From Acidobacteriota bacterium (GTDB lineage: Bacteria; Acidobacteriota; Blastocatellia; Pyrinomonadales; Pyrinomonadaceae): a stretch of DNA of 6,079 nucleotides. Location: assembly GCA_029862725.1 (NCBI GenBank), contig JAOTWT010000206.1, positions 1 to 6,079 on the forward strand, in the 5' to 3' direction. Shown piece after piece: positions 5,675 to 6,079 of the stretch. A model generated the notes under the pieces. It was not told the origin of the DNA and did no database searches. It saw only the letters and a list, made by a program, of their open reading frames with translations. Numbering within the stretch: the first letter of the stretch is position 1; the number at the start of each line of letters is the position of its first letter. Made by a program: the position numbers and the translations under genes.

Positions 5675-6079
5675 CTATGAGCTATCCTCTTCTTTCTTTA
5701 ATAACCGGGTCGTACCCTCGGTGACGCTGCCGGGGCGTACGAGATCACCCGTATCGGCGGCCTTCCACGATCCCGCGGGCGCCGCGTAGTTTTCAGCCGA
5801 CTGCATCTGCGCTGCCGGGAGCGCTTCCGCATTCGGGTGCGCCGAAGCCAATTCGGGGTTCGCTGCATAAGAGGAGCCGAGGTCCTGCCGAACCGGATTT
5901 TCAAGAAAAAACAGCGACATCACTGCTATTATTATGGCTCCGACAAACCCAACGATCGCAATAAACGGAATAATCTCGCCCCCGTCCATGATGGCCGAAA
6001 GAGGCAGGAGCAGCATGTCGACGACGATAAACCAAAGGGCGGCGAACTTGAGACCGTTAGATTTTGTAAAGAGACCCTT
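5675..6079 (-). CDS. Small membrane protein of unknown function, 5' end cut by window edge
   Basis: The frame ending at the TAG at 5675-5677 is open all the way to the right edge, giving 134 visible residues. An ATG at 6016 exists, but no Shine-Dalgarno precedes it and it falls inside a hydrophobic stretch. The codons upstream read KGLFTKSNGLKFAALWFIVV and complete a membrane helix, so the true start is most likely outside the window. Counting from the edge, membrane segments lie at about residues 10-30 and 36-59, again a tight hairpin, joined by MDGGE. The remaining 75 or so residues are Ala/Pro/Ser-rich and probably disordered, ending in a conserved-looking RPGSVTEGTTRLLKKEEDSS tail. An N-terminal zinc ribbon like that of the downstream neighbour may lie in the missing part, but this cannot be seen. 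It is probably the upstream member of a two-gene or longer operon with the zinc-ribbon gene. No function can be assigned. Confidence 0.75.
   Translation of the reverse strand, partial: KGLFTKSNGLKFAALWFIVVDMLLLPLSAIMDGGEIIPFIAIVGFVGAIIIAVMSLFFLENPVRQDLGSSYAANPELASAHPNAEALPAAQMQSAENYAAPAGSWKAADTGDLVRPGSVTEGTTRLLKKEEDSS

Noticed and set aside
1..6079. Mobile element, CRISPR array, tRNA or rRNA
   Set aside because: I saw no regularly spaced direct repeats, no transposase or integrase, no terminal inverted repeats and no tRNA- or rRNA-like segments; nearly all bases are accounted for by five protein genes.

Overview
The window holds ordinary chromosomal genes of a Gram-negative-type bacterium. 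It encodes three Sec-type or lipoprotein export signals, a periplasmic gamma-glutamyltransferase, a gingipain-like secreted peptidase and small zinc-ribbon membrane proteins. Base composition looks moderately GC-rich (roughly 50-55 %, judged by eye). The combination resembles Acidobacteriota of the Blastocatellia/Pyrinomonadaceae type, but this is an inference from gene style; there is no rRNA or marker gene to confirm it.

Layout: (1) 1-2403, minus strand: one uninterrupted reading frame of 801 codons that runs off the left edge. It encodes a secreted family C25 (gingipain-type) cysteine peptidase, and both catalytic residues are visible. It has no stop inside the window. (2) 2404-2542: a 139-base divergent intergenic region with two short perfect palindromes and weak promoter candidates for both directions. 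(3) 2543-4261, plus strand: a complete gamma-glutamyltransferase precursor with signal peptide and autoprocessing threonine. (4) 4262-4397: intergenic, with a weak AT-rich hairpin followed by T residues, a weak promoter candidate and a strong ribosome binding site. (5) 4398-4991, plus strand: a 197-residue lipoprotein that looks like the DUF4878/NTF2-like group, followed by a clear intrinsic terminator at 5018-5052. (6) 5111-6079, minus strand: two co-oriented genes 18 bases apart. The upstream one is a membrane protein whose start lies beyond the right edge. The downstream one is a zinc-ribbon protein with two membrane segments.

How they fit together: the peptidase and the gamma-glutamyltransferase are both predicted to be exported, and both act on peptides (proteins for the peptidase, glutathione or gamma-glutamyl peptides for the transferase). 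They could contribute to extracytoplasmic peptide scavenging, but divergent adjacency alone is weak evidence. The two minus-strand membrane proteins probably form an operon and have weakly similar C-terminal tails. I see no mobile element, CRISPR array, tRNA, rRNA or convincing new defence system. The less ordinary points are the gingipain-like enzyme outside the expected Bacteroidota setting and the paired small membrane proteins of unknown role.
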